Positions 1-7,199 are shown, counted from the stretch's first letter. The stretch is DNA of 13,725 bases from a bacterium (GCA_014729955.1 WJJA01000307.1:1-13725), one strand, 5' to 3'. Numbers and translations: made by a program. Notes: generated from the letters alone by a model not told the origin.

Positions 1-1227
1 GAACGGCATGACCGTGTCATCGTGCTGAAAAGCCGGCAGATGATGGTCACCTGGATCGGGTGCGCGTGGATGCTTTACCGCACTCTCACCGGCGGGCCGG
101 GCATTCACCTGCTGCTCTCCAAGGAAGAACGCAGCGCGAAGGAGCTGATCCAGCGTGTACGGTTCATCTGGGATCACCTGCCGGACGAGTACCACGATCT
201 GCCGGTCAAATCGTCGAGCACGGCGCTGACCCTGCCCTCCCTGGATGGACGGCTGATGAGCCTGCCGGCGGCGCCGTATGCCGTGCGTGGATTGTCTCCG
301 AAGACGGTGTTCTGGGACGAGATGGCTTTCACGCCGAACGACGATGAAATCTGGGCGGCGGTGAAGCCGGCGGTCGATTCCGGCGGTGCACTGCTGGGAG
401 TTTCCACGCCGAACGGCCCGTCCGGTGTCTTCGCGCGCCTCGTGCAGGGCTCGGACGAGGGATTCCTGGTCGAACGGTTCCACTACAGCGACCACCCTCT
501 GCGCCAATCGGACGACTGGCAGGCAAAAGCCCGCGCCGGCTTGTCCGAAGCCCGCTGGCGGCGTGAACAGGAGCTGAGTTTCGAGGGCGGCGAAGGGGCG
601 GTCTACGACCAGTTCGAAGAGACAGTGCACCTGTATGAGGATCGCTGCAACCTTTTCGATCTGCGGGACGGCAGCCTCTGCCTGCGCGGCCTCGATTTCG
701 GGTACCGTACACCGGCGGTGGTGTGGGCACGTCTGCTGCCGGACGGCTCGCTGCACATCTTCGACGCCCTGGTCGGCAGCAAGTGGCCGGTGCATCAGCT
801 GATCACCGAGATCCGTGCCGTCGATGCCCGTCACGGGTTAACCGAGGAAGACTTCGCCTGGACGGCGGTCGATCCCGCCGGCGCGGCGAAGCATGACGAG
901 GGCATCTCATCGGTGGAACGGTTGCACGAGGCAGGCATCAAGGCAATCTACCGGACCTCTTCGATCGAAGCCGGTGTCGAAGCCGTGCGTGCCCTGCTGC
1001 GCGATGCCGCCGGCAATGTCCGCCTGCGGGTGCACAAACGATGCACGTCAATGGTGCAGGCGTTTCACGGCTACACCTGGGACGATAGCGGCGAGCTGCC
1101 GTTGAAGGACGGCATCCACGACCACCTGATGGATGCGCTGCGCTACCTGGTGGTAAACCTGCACAGCGTGTGGCGCCGGCCGCCGGGACGCACCCCCCTG
1201 GTGCGCGGCTGTCCTTACCCGGACTGA
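1..1227 (+). CDS. Phage terminase large subunit (5' end outside window)
   Basis: ATPase-nuclease that would drive DNA into a phage prohead and cut the concatemer. The frame is open from base 1 (reading ERHDRVIVLKSRQ), so the GTG at 22 is not the true start and the N-terminus lies upstream. Seen in sequence: a deviant Walker A typical of terminases (LKSRQMMVTW, at the very start), Walker B VFWDEMAF (about bases 310-333), a coupling motif VSTPNG, then an RNase H-like nuclease with GLDFGYRTP, AVDPAG and the C-terminal DGIHDHLMDALRYL acidic motif. All expected motifs are present and the frame is intact to its TGA stop, so this part is not a decayed pseudogene. The portal gene follows after 59 bases, the usual phage order. 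Family assignment is firm; whether it still packages DNA is unknown. Confidence 0.93.
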   Translation, partial: ERHDRVIVLKSRQMMVTWIGCAWMLYRTLTGGPGIHLLLSKEERSAKELIQRVRFIWDHLPDEYHDLPVKSSSTALTLPSLDGRLMSLPAAPYAVRGLSPKTVFWDEMAFTPNDDEIWAAVKPAVDSGGALLGVSTPNGPSGVFARLVQGSDEGFLVERFHYSDHPLRQSDDWQAKARAGLSEARWRREQELSFEGGEGAVYDQFEETVHLYEDRCNLFDLRDGSLCLRGLDFGYRTPAVVWARLLPDGSLHIFDALVGSKWPVHQLITEIRAVDARHGLTEEDFAWTAVDPAGAAKHDEGISSVERLHEAGIKAIYRTSSIEAGVEAVRALLRDAAGNVRLRVHKRCTSMVQAFHGYTWDDSGELPLKDGIHDHLMDALRYLVVNLHSVWRRPPGRTPLVRGCPYPD

Positions 1228-1286
1228 AGGCACTCCGGCCCGGAGAAAGACCACCGCCAAACCCAACCCTATAGGAGACCATACCG

Positions 1287-2567
1287 ATGTTCAAATGGCT
1301 GGAACGTTGGCTGACCGGCGCACGGCCGGTGCGTGACGCAACCCTGTCGGCCGTCCCGCACCGAATCGTGGACCTCCAGCGCCGACTGCCGACCGGACCG
1401 CTGAGCGCGGGCCGGCATCATCGGCAGTTCGCGTTCACCGGCTCCAACCGTGCCGATTTCTACCGATTCCTGCGGGACCGCATCCCGATCGTCTCCGCCG
1501 GCATCTGGACCTGGGTACACCTGTGCGCGACCGCGCAGTCACGACGCTACAACCTTGAACACGCTCACAATGAGGCCGCCGAAACCATCCTGCGCAAACT
1601 CGATCAGCGCATCTACCCGCGTCATGACGGCGAAGCGTCGGGCATGGCACGGCTGGTGGAAGCGTTTTTCCTGGAGCTGTTCACCCTGGGCCGTTTTGCG
1701 TTGCGTGTACAGCTGCTTCCGGGAGGACGCGGGATTCGAGCGGTGGAGCTGCTCGATCCCTACCGTTTGCAATGGCACGGTAACCGTGACGGCCGATTGA
1801 TGCCCTGGTATGAAGAAGAAAACGGGGAGCTTACAAAGTTACCGGAGGGTCTTTTCTTCCACCGCACCCTCGTGTCGGACCTGCATCAGCCGGAAGGGGT
1901 GGAGCCGTTGGCGTCGATTCCTTTCGTCGTCGAAATCGAACAGCGCATGCTGGAAGACATGGCACGATCGAGCCACAACGCCGGCACACCGCGTCTGCAG
2001 GTGGCAATCACCGCCCCGGAGCAACTGCCGGGCGAAAACCCCGACAGCTACCACGAGCGGATCAACGGCTACTTCGAAACCACGGTGAACCAGTTCCGCA
2101 CGCTGGAGGCGGACGATAACATCTTCACCTGGCACGATGTGGAAGTGGAAGTGATCGGAGGTGCGGGGACTCTCAGCGGCGCCTGGAAGCTGAACCGTGA
2201 ACAGGTGATCGAAGATGTGATTACCGGGCTGAAGCTGTTTCCCTGGGCGCTCGGCCGCAGTCACGGTACCACGAAAAACTGGATCTACGCGCAGTATAAC
2301 CTGCTGATGCAGATCGTGGACGCTGTGCAGCAGCTCGGGGCCGGCCTGGCGGAGTGGCTGATGCGCCTGGAACTACGCCTCGCAGGCAACCTCGCGCAAC
2401 CCCGCTGGCATTTCACCCCCAACCAGGACCCGTTCATTGTCGACCGCAACCGTGCACGGCTGATGGAGCTGGAACGTGTCGAGCGACTGGTCGACGGCGG
2501 TTTCATATCACGCGACCAGGGTGCACGGGAACTCGGCTACGACCAGGCGTTTCGGGATCAATCGTAG
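1287..2567 (+). CDS. Phage portal protein, HK97 type
   Basis: Predicted portal subunit; twelve copies form the ring at one capsid vertex through which the terminase pumps DNA. The 426-residue length fits the HK97-like portal family. The start is supported by AGGAG at 1273-1277, nine bases before the ATG. The region LFPWALGRSHGTTKNW followed by a long helical stretch (about residues 315-370) resembles the clip/stem/wing part of portals, and the C-terminal RDQGARELGYD resembles the end seen in many family members. It lies directly behind the terminase gene. Its TAG stop is followed by CCCGGG; no ribosome binding site for a next gene follows, and a MITE interrupts the gap to the protease gene. 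Call based on both homology pattern and position. Confidence 0.85.
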   Translation: MFKWLERWLTGARPVRDATLSAVPHRIVDLQRRLPTGPLSAGRHHRQFAFTGSNRADFYRFLRDRIPIVSAGIWTWVHLCATAQSRRYNLEHAHNEAAETILRKLDQRIYPRHDGEASGMARLVEAFFLELFTLGRFALRVQLLPGGRGIRAVELLDPYRLQWHGNRDGRLMPWYEEENGELTKLPEGLFFHRTLVSDLHQPEGVEPLASIPFVVEIEQRMLEDMARSSHNAGTPRLQVAITAPEQLPGENPDSYHERINGYFETTVNQFRTLEADDNIFTWHDVEVEVIGGAGTLSGAWKLNREQVIEDVITGLKLFPWALGRSHGTTKNWIYAQYNLLMQIVDAVQQLGAGLAEWLMRLELRLAGNLAQPRWHFTPNQDPFIVDRNRARLMELERVERLVDGGFISRDQGARELGYDQAFRDQS

Positions 2568-2652
2568 CCCGGGCTTGTGCGCCTTTGGCGTAGTCGCCGA
2601 CTCCGGGGAAACGGTTCTACGGATGATCGCCCATTCCGAGTGGGGCAGGCCT
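2568..2652. other. Non-coding gap between portal stop and MITE copy A
   Basis: About 85 GC-rich bases with no convincing gene. A short inverted repeat GGCG-TAGT-CGCC lies near 2588-2600 but has no T-run, so I do not call it a terminator. Together with 2906-3059 this is the original portal-protease spacer, about 240 bases before the MITE inserted, long for a phage structural operon. Confidence 0.5.
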
Positions 2653-2656
2653 CTAT

Positions 2657-2901
2657 CCCGAATATTTCACGAGTTCAAACTGTGTCAGATGTGAGGCGCG
2701 AAGGATGAAGCTGTATGGCAATACCGCGAATCCTTCGCAACAAAGCAGATGACACAGCTGGGACCGCCCGAAGGGGGAATGAAAAAATGAGTTTGGCTTG
2801 AACACAATCTGTGTCGAAGAAAAACTGCATGTTGTGAGATCAAATTATTGTTAATATATATCTTAGAAGAGAATGTTCTCTCCATTCATGAAATATTCGG
2901 G
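2657..2901 (+). mobile_element. MITE copy A, 245 bp, complete, with CTAT target duplication
   Basis: Non-coding element bounded by inverted repeats. The left end reads CCCGAATATTTCA-CGA and the right end, reverse-complemented, reads CCCGAATATTTCA-TGA: 13 perfect bases, 15 of 16 overall. It is flanked by the 4-bp direct repeat CTAT at 2653-2656 and 2902-2905, the mark of transposition. Inside, a tall interrupted stem is formed by CTGTGTCA (2680-2687) with TGACACAG (2750-2757), GCGAAGGAT (2698-2706) with ATCCTTCGC (2730-2738), and GTAT-GGCA-ATAC at the tip (2713-2724). The right third is AT-rich. No transposase reading frame exists inside, so it must be moved in trans. CC-starting ends and a 4-bp duplication would suit an IS1380-like helper, but that family link is only a guess. 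Same orientation as copy C, opposite to copy B. Confidence 0.93.
2832..2860 (+). promoter_or_regulatory. Weak outward promoter candidate in the right arm of MITE copy A
   Basis: TTGTGA (2832-2837), a 17-base spacer and TATATA (2855-2860) give four of six matches in each box at ideal spacing, pointing out of the element toward the protease gene at 3060. An IHF-like match, ATCAA-N4-TTG, overlaps it at 2839-2850. The region is simply AT-rich, so a chance match is quite possible, and copy B does not preserve the pair well. Confidence 0.25.
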
Positions 2902-3011
2902 CTATACCTGTCCATCGCCGCAGGCGATTCCGTTGCGATCCCTGTTCCGTCACGTTTTGCGGCGAAGCGGTGTGTGCCCTGACGGTCCTTTCGCCAACTG
3001 CCTCGAATAAA

Positions 3012-3029
3012 CCCGGGCCAAGGCCCGGG
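3012..3029. repeat. Perfect 18-bp GC palindrome upstream of the protease gene
   Basis: CCCGGGCC-AA-GGCCCGGG, two 8-base arms around AA, ending 30 bases before the protease start codon. It has no T-run and could be an operator, a transcript hairpin or a fragment of a dispersed palindrome. The rest of 2906-3059 shows only a small TCGCC-GCA-GGCGA repeat at 2915-2927 and no gene I can support. Confidence 0.6.
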
Positions 3030-3059
3030 CCACCCCGTTCGCATACAAGGAGACCTGCC

Positions 3060-3761
3060 ATGCTGTCCCAACAACTGACCGGCGCTTTGCTGCGGGATCC
3101 GGTCGCGGTGCAGTCGTCCGATCTGGAGACCATCCGCGCCCTGCCCAACCCGCCGTTGACCAACCTGGCGCCGGAAGACATTTATGTGCGACGCTGCCGC
3201 CTGGCCTGCGATGCGATTGACAGCCGCGGCGGACGGTTCCGCAGGGAAGACATGCCGCGCCTGCTCGAGATGGTCCAGGGTGCGCCGGTCCTGATCGGTC
3301 ATGACAAACGCTCCCTCGGCGTCGCCCGTTTCTTCGGCGGCGAAGTGGAACAGCGCGGCGAGGTCAGATGGATTGTGCCGAAGTTCTACTTCCCACGTGC
3401 GCACAGCGGATCAGAAGACCTCAAGGTCATGATCGACAGCGGCGTCTACACCGAAGCATCGATCGCCTTCCTGTACGAAAAGCCGACCTGCTCGATCTGC
3501 GGAGAAGACCTCCGTTCCTGTCCGCACTGGCCCGGCCGCAGCTACGACAATCGGACCTGTCATTTCTGGTATGACGGCATCCAGCGTGTCACCGAAGGCT
3601 CCCTCGTCTATCGCGGCGCCGCCCCGGGTACCGGCTTCGAACTGCTGGAAGATGAAAGCCACGCCGATGAAAGGACGCCGCAACAGGACGCGACCGCCAA
3701 AACCCTTCGCCTTAAACGCGGCGGCCGTGTCTACCTCGCAAGTCTGCGACCCCTGAAATAG
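3060..3761 (+). CDS. Phage prohead (capsid maturation) protease, HK97/S78-like
   Basis: Predicted serine protease that trims scaffold and capsid proteins during head assembly. I start at the ATG at 3060 because AAGGAG lies at 3047-3052; the frame stays open upstream to 2970 but without a ribosome site. Of 233 residues, VLIGHDKRSLGV supplies the likely catalytic His81 and VYTEASIAF the likely Ser134, matching the His...Ser order of HK97 prohead proteases. Right after the serine lies a Cys/His cluster (Cys144, Cys147, Cys154, His156, Cys167: CSICGEDLRSCPH) that looks like a zinc-binding insert. The later EGSLVYRGAAPGTGF stretch is also common in phage proteins of this group. Normally a major capsid gene follows; here it does not. 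Function inferred from motifs and position after the portal. Confidence 0.75.
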   Translation: MLSQQLTGALLRDPVAVQSSDLETIRALPNPPLTNLAPEDIYVRRCRLACDAIDSRGGRFRREDMPRLLEMVQGAPVLIGHDKRSLGVARFFGGEVEQRGEVRWIVPKFYFPRAHSGSEDLKVMIDSGVYTEASIAFLYEKPTCSICGEDLRSCPHWPGRSYDNRTCHFWYDGIQRVTEGSLVYRGAAPGTGFELLEDESHADERTPQQDATAKTLRLKRGGRVYLASLRPLK

Positions 3762-3938
3762 ATCACTTTGTCTGCTTGCACCTGCCGAGCATCGAACCCC
3801 CTGGACCGGGCAGGCCTCCCTGTCCGCTGCGGTATACATCAACCCCCCGGGAGCCGATCGACGGCCGTTTCATTGCTACCGCACTTACGCATCCAATCAG
3901 CCTCTTGCGCTACCTCCAACCGCAAAGGAACCCACATC
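3762..3938. other. Spacer with no supported gene
   Basis: About 177 bases between the protease gene and the first exported-protein gene. The downstream frame is open back to 3768, but without a ribosome site or a signal-peptide-like start, so I treat this as leader DNA. No clear promoter or hairpin seen. Confidence 0.4.
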
Positions 3939-4475
3939 ATGCCCCCAAAACCCGACCCTCGTCACGTCGGCATGCTGTTTCTTCTCCTGCTGACCCTGCT
4001 CGTCTTCACCGTTACCTCCCACTCGCAGTCCTTCGGCACCTCCGCAGGCCTGCTCCAGGGCGAACGCATCGCCCGTGTCGACGAACTGTACAAGGATGTT
4101 CTGAAAGCGACCAGCGACACCACCGCCTGGATCCCGTTCGGCACGCACGACCTGGGGATCTCCCAGCCGGAACTGCTTACGGAACGCATCTTTGCCCCGA
4201 CACGTTTCACCCTCTTCATGCGAGTCGACACCACGGCGATTTCCCACGATTCAGGCCCTTCGATTACGGTAAGCAGTGAGATCGCGTTGTCCGACACGGC
4301 CGAATCATACGTCAACCATGACGGCACCTCCGACCTGATCCCCTCGTCCGATCCGCTCACGGAAACCGGCGGGCGCATGGTGCCGGTACCGGTGTACGGC
4401 GGCGGTTTCCTCCGTTTCATCGTGACCTCCGCCGACTCAGCGGAAGTGGAACTGCATCTCTGGCGTGTACGGTAG
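3939..4475 (+). CDS. Exported protein of unknown function (178 aa)
   Basis: I do not recognise a family. The chosen ATG has AAAGGA about ten bases upstream (near 3924-3929) and gives a protein that begins with a short charged stretch, a hydrophobic segment (MLFLLLLTLLVFTVT, residues 12-26) and then SHSQS, as in a Sec signal peptide or single membrane anchor. The mature part is rich in Ser, Thr and Asp with alternating hydrophobic residues (for example FTLFMRV, FLRFIVTS, VELHLWRV), which suggests beta structure; no cysteines are seen. Its stop overlaps the ribosome site of the next gene, so the two are co-transcribed. A phage structural role is possible from position, but a signal peptide is unusual for a virion protein. 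Confidence 0.7.
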   Translation: MPPKPDPRHVGMLFLLLLTLLVFTVTSHSQSFGTSAGLLQGERIARVDELYKDVLKATSDTTAWIPFGTHDLGISQPELLTERIFAPTRFTLFMRVDTTAISHDSGPSITVSSEIALSDTAESYVNHDGTSDLIPSSDPLTETGGRMVPVPVYGGGFLRFIVTSADSAEVELHLWRVR

Positions 4476-4483
4476 GAGGACCG

Positions 4484-4804
4484 ATGCGATACTCACATTT
4501 CATCACGGGATTCGCGGTCGCTCTGATGATTCACCTGGTCGTCCCGTGTCCCATGCCCGCAAAAACCTACGCATTCCTGACGCCCGCCCGGTGGGCACAG
4601 TTCGAGCACTCCGACTGGGCGATCCCGCGCGAGTCGCCCGACAGAGATACACTCGCAGTCAAGCCCCTGCACGGTCCCATCTCGCACGCCTGGATGGATT
4701 CCCTGCATGCCGCCGGTGTGGATACGTCCGCTGACGCGCTGTCGCTGGATGATGCACGCTTGCGGGTGTCAGCCTGGGCGGATACCACGGAGGTGCCGCA
4801 ATGA
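4484..4804 (+). CDS. Small exported protein of unknown function (106 aa)
   Basis: No family recognised. AGGAGG at 4474-4479, overlapping the previous stop codon, places the ATG at 4484. The N-terminus (MRYSHFITGFAVALMIHLVV) is a plausible signal peptide with cleavage near PAKTYA. The remaining 80 or so residues are polar with several Trp and Asp and end in WADTTEVPQ. Its TGA overlaps the next ATG in the ATGA arrangement at 4801-4804, which implies translational coupling with the large exported protein downstream. Confidence 0.65.
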   Translation: MRYSHFITGFAVALMIHLVVPCPMPAKTYAFLTPARWAQFEHSDWAIPRESPDRDTLAVKPLHGPISHAWMDSLHAAGVDTSADALSLDDARLRVSAWADTTEVPQ

Positions 4805-6390
4805 AACAATGTCTGGGCATGCCGGCTGTGATGCTGCTGCTTCTATGCGCAGGCGTCCACTCGCTGCGCGCGGCGGAGTATGAGGTGGATGCCGACCTCG
4901 CCCGTCCGGTTTCGCGAGGCGGCCTGCAGATCGCTTCGTATGCCGACATCGCCGCGCTCGGGGATTGGCGTCGCGATCATCTCATCTTTGCCGCTGTTCC
5001 CGGTGTGGATGGATGGCATATCATCGATCCGTCCGGAAGAGGGTATGCGGTCGAGCTTTCCGCAGGGGCGTACGCGGTCGAAGGCGGCCCGATGGGCGGC
5101 GACCGATACGGACGGGTCTACGACGGTGTGTCGGATGCGGACACCACGGGCACGCTTTCCCTGTCCGTTTCGGACACCCTGTTTGTCGAAGTTCTCCTGA
5201 AAACGGATTTCACGGTCAGCTATTCCGGGCCGGTGATCCGATACGGGGCATATGCAGACGCCGGTTTCTTTCGTTTGCATTTCATCGGCGGAAATCTCAT
5301 CCTGCGCTCGAGACACGACGGCGGATTCGTGAACAGCCAGGTAGCGGCGCCCGACAGTGCACACTATCACGTCGTACGAGCCGTCCTGAGACCCCGTGGG
5401 CAAAACCTGTGGATGAATGCCGCCGCCGATGCGGATACCTTTGATGCAAACACGCTGCCCGACAGCAGTGAACGCCTGGTGATCGCCGACGGCACCTTCG
5501 CCGGACGCATCGCCTATCTCGGCTTGTACGCAGGCACTCCGGATCCAACCTCCCGCGATACACTCTACCATCGGATCATCGATCACATCGACGGTACAGA
5601 TGCCTTTGCCTCAGTCCAGCCGGCTGTCCACCATGCAGGGACCACCGCTGCGATGGATACCCTTGTTTTTGCGACCGGGCTTTATCTCGAGAAACTCGCG
5701 GCTGCCAATGTGCTGTTGCGAGGAACGCGTTCTGCTTCGGGACCGGTGGTCGGTTTGAAACCCCCGGACCCAGTGCCGGGCATTCCTGTCATTCAATCGG
5801 ACAGCAGCCTGTCCATGGAAAACATCGTGGTTCACGCAAAAGGCGGTACGGCCATTCAGGCCCGTGGGGCCTGCAATCTTACCGGTGTGCATATCAAAGA
5901 GGCCAAAACCGGTATCGTACTCTTTTCACACACCGGTACCGATACACTCCTGCACTGCACCATCGAGACGGATCCCTCCGTGTCAGGTACTGTCGGAATT
6001 CAGCAGAAGAACAGTGTTGCCGGCGATACGGTCGACCTCGTGGTGCTGAACACCGTCATCTCCGGCGCCGATACAGCGGTGGCCGGCGAAGGGCACAGCC
6101 GCTGGGAGCAGAACCACATCGGTTTCGCCGGGGTCTCCGTCAAACGCGGGGCCGGTGTGCCGGTCGGCTTGAACGATACCGACGGTACGGTTCGGGCCCT
6201 CCTCGCCTCCGGCCTTCCCGGCCTGCATTCTGTCTTTCGAGACAGCGCCTCTCCTGCATTTGCGCCGTCCTGGTTGCCTGTCGGCACGGCCCACGATCTC
6301 GGGGCGCGGGAAGCCCCGGATGCCCGTTTTCGCGCGGTGTACGGCTGGATTCGGCCGCCCTGGCATCAAACCGTACACGACAACCGCTGA
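4801..6390 (+). CDS. Exported LamG-like / right-handed beta-helix protein (529 aa)
   Basis: Third gene of an exported-protein operon, sharing four bases with its neighbour and preceded by CGGAGG (4788-4793). The first 25 residues (MKQCLGMPAVMLLLLCAGVHS...) are a signal peptide with likely cleavage after LRA. Residues of about 90-240 look like a concanavalin/LamG-type sandwich (VEVLLKTDFTVS, GFFRLHFIGGNLILRS, GRIAYLGLYAG). From about 285 to 440 there are short repeating strand-turn units (NIVVHAKGGTAIQ, NLTGVHIKEAKTGIVLFS, VVLNTVISGADTAVAG) typical of a parallel beta-helix. The end contains GTAHDLGA, a common tail of extracellular beta-helix proteins. Likely role is binding or modifying a polysaccharide at the cell surface; in a phage setting a tail-spike-like function is the alternative. 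Fold call moderate, function inferred. Confidence 0.65.
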   Translation: MKQCLGMPAVMLLLLCAGVHSLRAAEYEVDADLARPVSRGGLQIASYADIAALGDWRRDHLIFAAVPGVDGWHIIDPSGRGYAVELSAGAYAVEGGPMGGDRYGRVYDGVSDADTTGTLSLSVSDTLFVEVLLKTDFTVSYSGPVIRYGAYADAGFFRLHFIGGNLILRSRHDGGFVNSQVAAPDSAHYHVVRAVLRPRGQNLWMNAAADADTFDANTLPDSSERLVIADGTFAGRIAYLGLYAGTPDPTSRDTLYHRIIDHIDGTDAFASVQPAVHHAGTTAAMDTLVFATGLYLEKLAAANVLLRGTRSASGPVVGLKPPDPVPGIPVIQSDSSLSMENIVVHAKGGTAIQARGACNLTGVHIKEAKTGIVLFSHTGTDTLLHCTIETDPSVSGTVGIQQKNSVAGDTVDLVVLNTVISGADTAVAGEGHSRWEQNHIGFAGVSVKRGAGVPVGLNDTDGTVRALLASGLPGLHSVFRDSASPAFAPSWLPVGTAHDLGAREAPDARFRAVYGWIRPPWHQTVHDNR

Positions 6391-6602
6391 TCCCGCACCA
6401 TGTTGCCATGCGATCAGACATTAACCTTTTCACGTGAGTTGAGGAATTCGTTTCCGGCGTTCCGTCAGCTCCCGGCGGGCACAAGGAATGTGACCTGACG
6501 GAATCGGCCCTGCCATCCCTTTGGACGGTCGCCAAACCACCGTCTGATCTCACCGGCAAAGTTCCCACCAACCGTCTCGCTCTTTCCGAAAGGAGTAGCT
6601 CT
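6391..6602. other. Spacer before the holin-like gene
   Basis: About 210 bases without a gene. It holds the inverted repeat described at 6460-6503 and, at its 3' end, the ribosome site AAAGGAG used by the gene at 6603. I could not identify a convincing promoter. Confidence 0.5.
6460..6503. repeat. Inverted repeat, 9-bp perfect arms
   Basis: TTCCGTCAG (6460-6468) pairs with CTGACGGAA (6495-6503) around a 26-base centre that contains CCCGGCGGG and GGAATGTGACC. The GGAATGTGACC part resembles GGGGTGTGACC at 7966-7976 and GGGATGTGACC at 12264-12274 in the two hairpins described there, so it may be a divergent member of the same dispersed palindrome. No T-run follows, so it is not an obvious terminator. 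Confidence 0.6.
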
Positions 6603-6776
6603 ATGTTCAAACGACTGTTTAAGACCAAGACCTTCTGGGGTGCTCTGGCCGCCGTCATCGCTGCCGCGGAGCGCTATTTCACGGGCAGTGCAAGCCTGCA
6701 GGAGGCGTTGCAACTTGGCGTTCCCGCGATCCTCGCGTTGTTCGTGCGCGATGGTATCGCGAAAGCGTCACGATAA
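6603..6776 (+). CDS. Small holin-like phage membrane protein (57 aa)
   Basis: A short gene well supported by AAAGGAG about eight bases before its ATG and by a good terminator 20 bases after its TAA. The protein begins with basic MFKRLFKTKTFWGAL, continues with an alanine-rich hydrophobic stretch (LAAVIAAAERYFTG), and has a second hydrophobic segment (ALQLGVPAILALFVRDGIAK). The KTFWGAL start and the FVRDGIAK end are typical of small phage membrane proteins found in late or lysis regions. A holin or holin partner is the best guess, that is, a protein that makes holes in the inner membrane; there is no endolysin gene beside it in the window. Confidence 0.7.
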   Translation: MFKRLFKTKTFWGALAAVIAAAERYFTGSASLQEALQLGVPAILALFVRDGIAKASR

Positions 6777-6796
6777 AACCTCATCGATCATGCTTC

Positions 6797-6828
6797 AAAG
6801 GGCACCGCAAGCGATGCGGTGCCCTTTT
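6797..6828 (+). terminator. Rho-independent terminator after the holin-like gene
   Basis: A 12-bp stem (AAAGGGCACCGC at 6797-6808 with GCGGTGCCCTTT at 6816-6827), a 7-base loop and a T-run ending at 6828. It closes transcription from the 6603 gene and means that the next small gene, 36 bases on, depends on readthrough or its own promoter. Confidence 0.85.
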
Positions 6829-6863
6829 CACGGGCGGTTAAAACATTTACTGGAGGCAGGACC

Positions 6864-7124
6864 ATGCCTGTGTTCGATATGGAGTGGAGAGATGTGCTCT
6901 GGCTGCTGAGTCTCGTGGTGACCATTGTGCTCGCGTACGGCCGTGTTCGCGGTGAGATCCGTCATCTCGACGACACCAAGGCCGATCAGCGTGAACTGGT
7001 ACACCTGGGCGAAGAGCTGCGCGGCACCCTCGCGGAGATCCGCACCTCGCTGGTTCGCCTCGAAGCAAACCTGAGCGGAATCGTTCGGTCCTTCCGGCCT
7101 GTGGACGGGGAGAAGAACTCCTGA
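6864..7124 (+). CDS. Small membrane protein with cytoplasmic or periplasmic coiled coil (86 aa)
   Basis: I choose the ATG at 6864 because TGGAGG lies about eight bases upstream; the frame also opens at 6819, inside the terminator stem, which is unlikely. A single membrane segment lies near residues 11-27 (VLWLLSLVVTIVLAYG). It is followed by a charged heptad-like helix (residues 30-75, with DDTKADQRELVHLGEELRG and IRTSLVRLEANLSGI) that should form a coiled coil. This layout is common for accessory proteins in phage lysis regions, such as holin partners or spanin-like factors, but there is no lipobox or spanin motif. Position beside the holin-like gene supports a phage origin. Function unproven. 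Confidence 0.6.
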   Translation: MPVFDMEWRDVLWLLSLVVTIVLAYGRVRGEIRHLDDTKADQRELVHLGEELRGTLAEIRTSLVRLEANLSGIVRSFRPVDGEKNS

Positions 7125-7166
7125 ATGCTCGCAACGGCATGTGGTGCTTGTCAACTACACCAGGGT

Positions 7167-7199
7167 CTGCCGAAAATTGCACATTCTATACTGCCGAAA
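7167..7199. repeat. Direct repeat CTGCCGAAA, 24 bp apart
   Basis: CTGCCGAAA occurs at 7167-7175 and 7191-7199, start to start 24 bases, about 140-170 bases upstream of the -24/-12 promoter candidate. The distance suits paired activator sites for sigma-54 promoters. Two copies of nine bases may also be chance. Confidence 0.4.

Noticed and set aside
2970..3059. N-terminal extension of the prohead protease
   Set aside because: No ribosome site at 2970, whereas AAGGAG precedes the ATG at 3060; the extension would cross an 18-bp palindrome.
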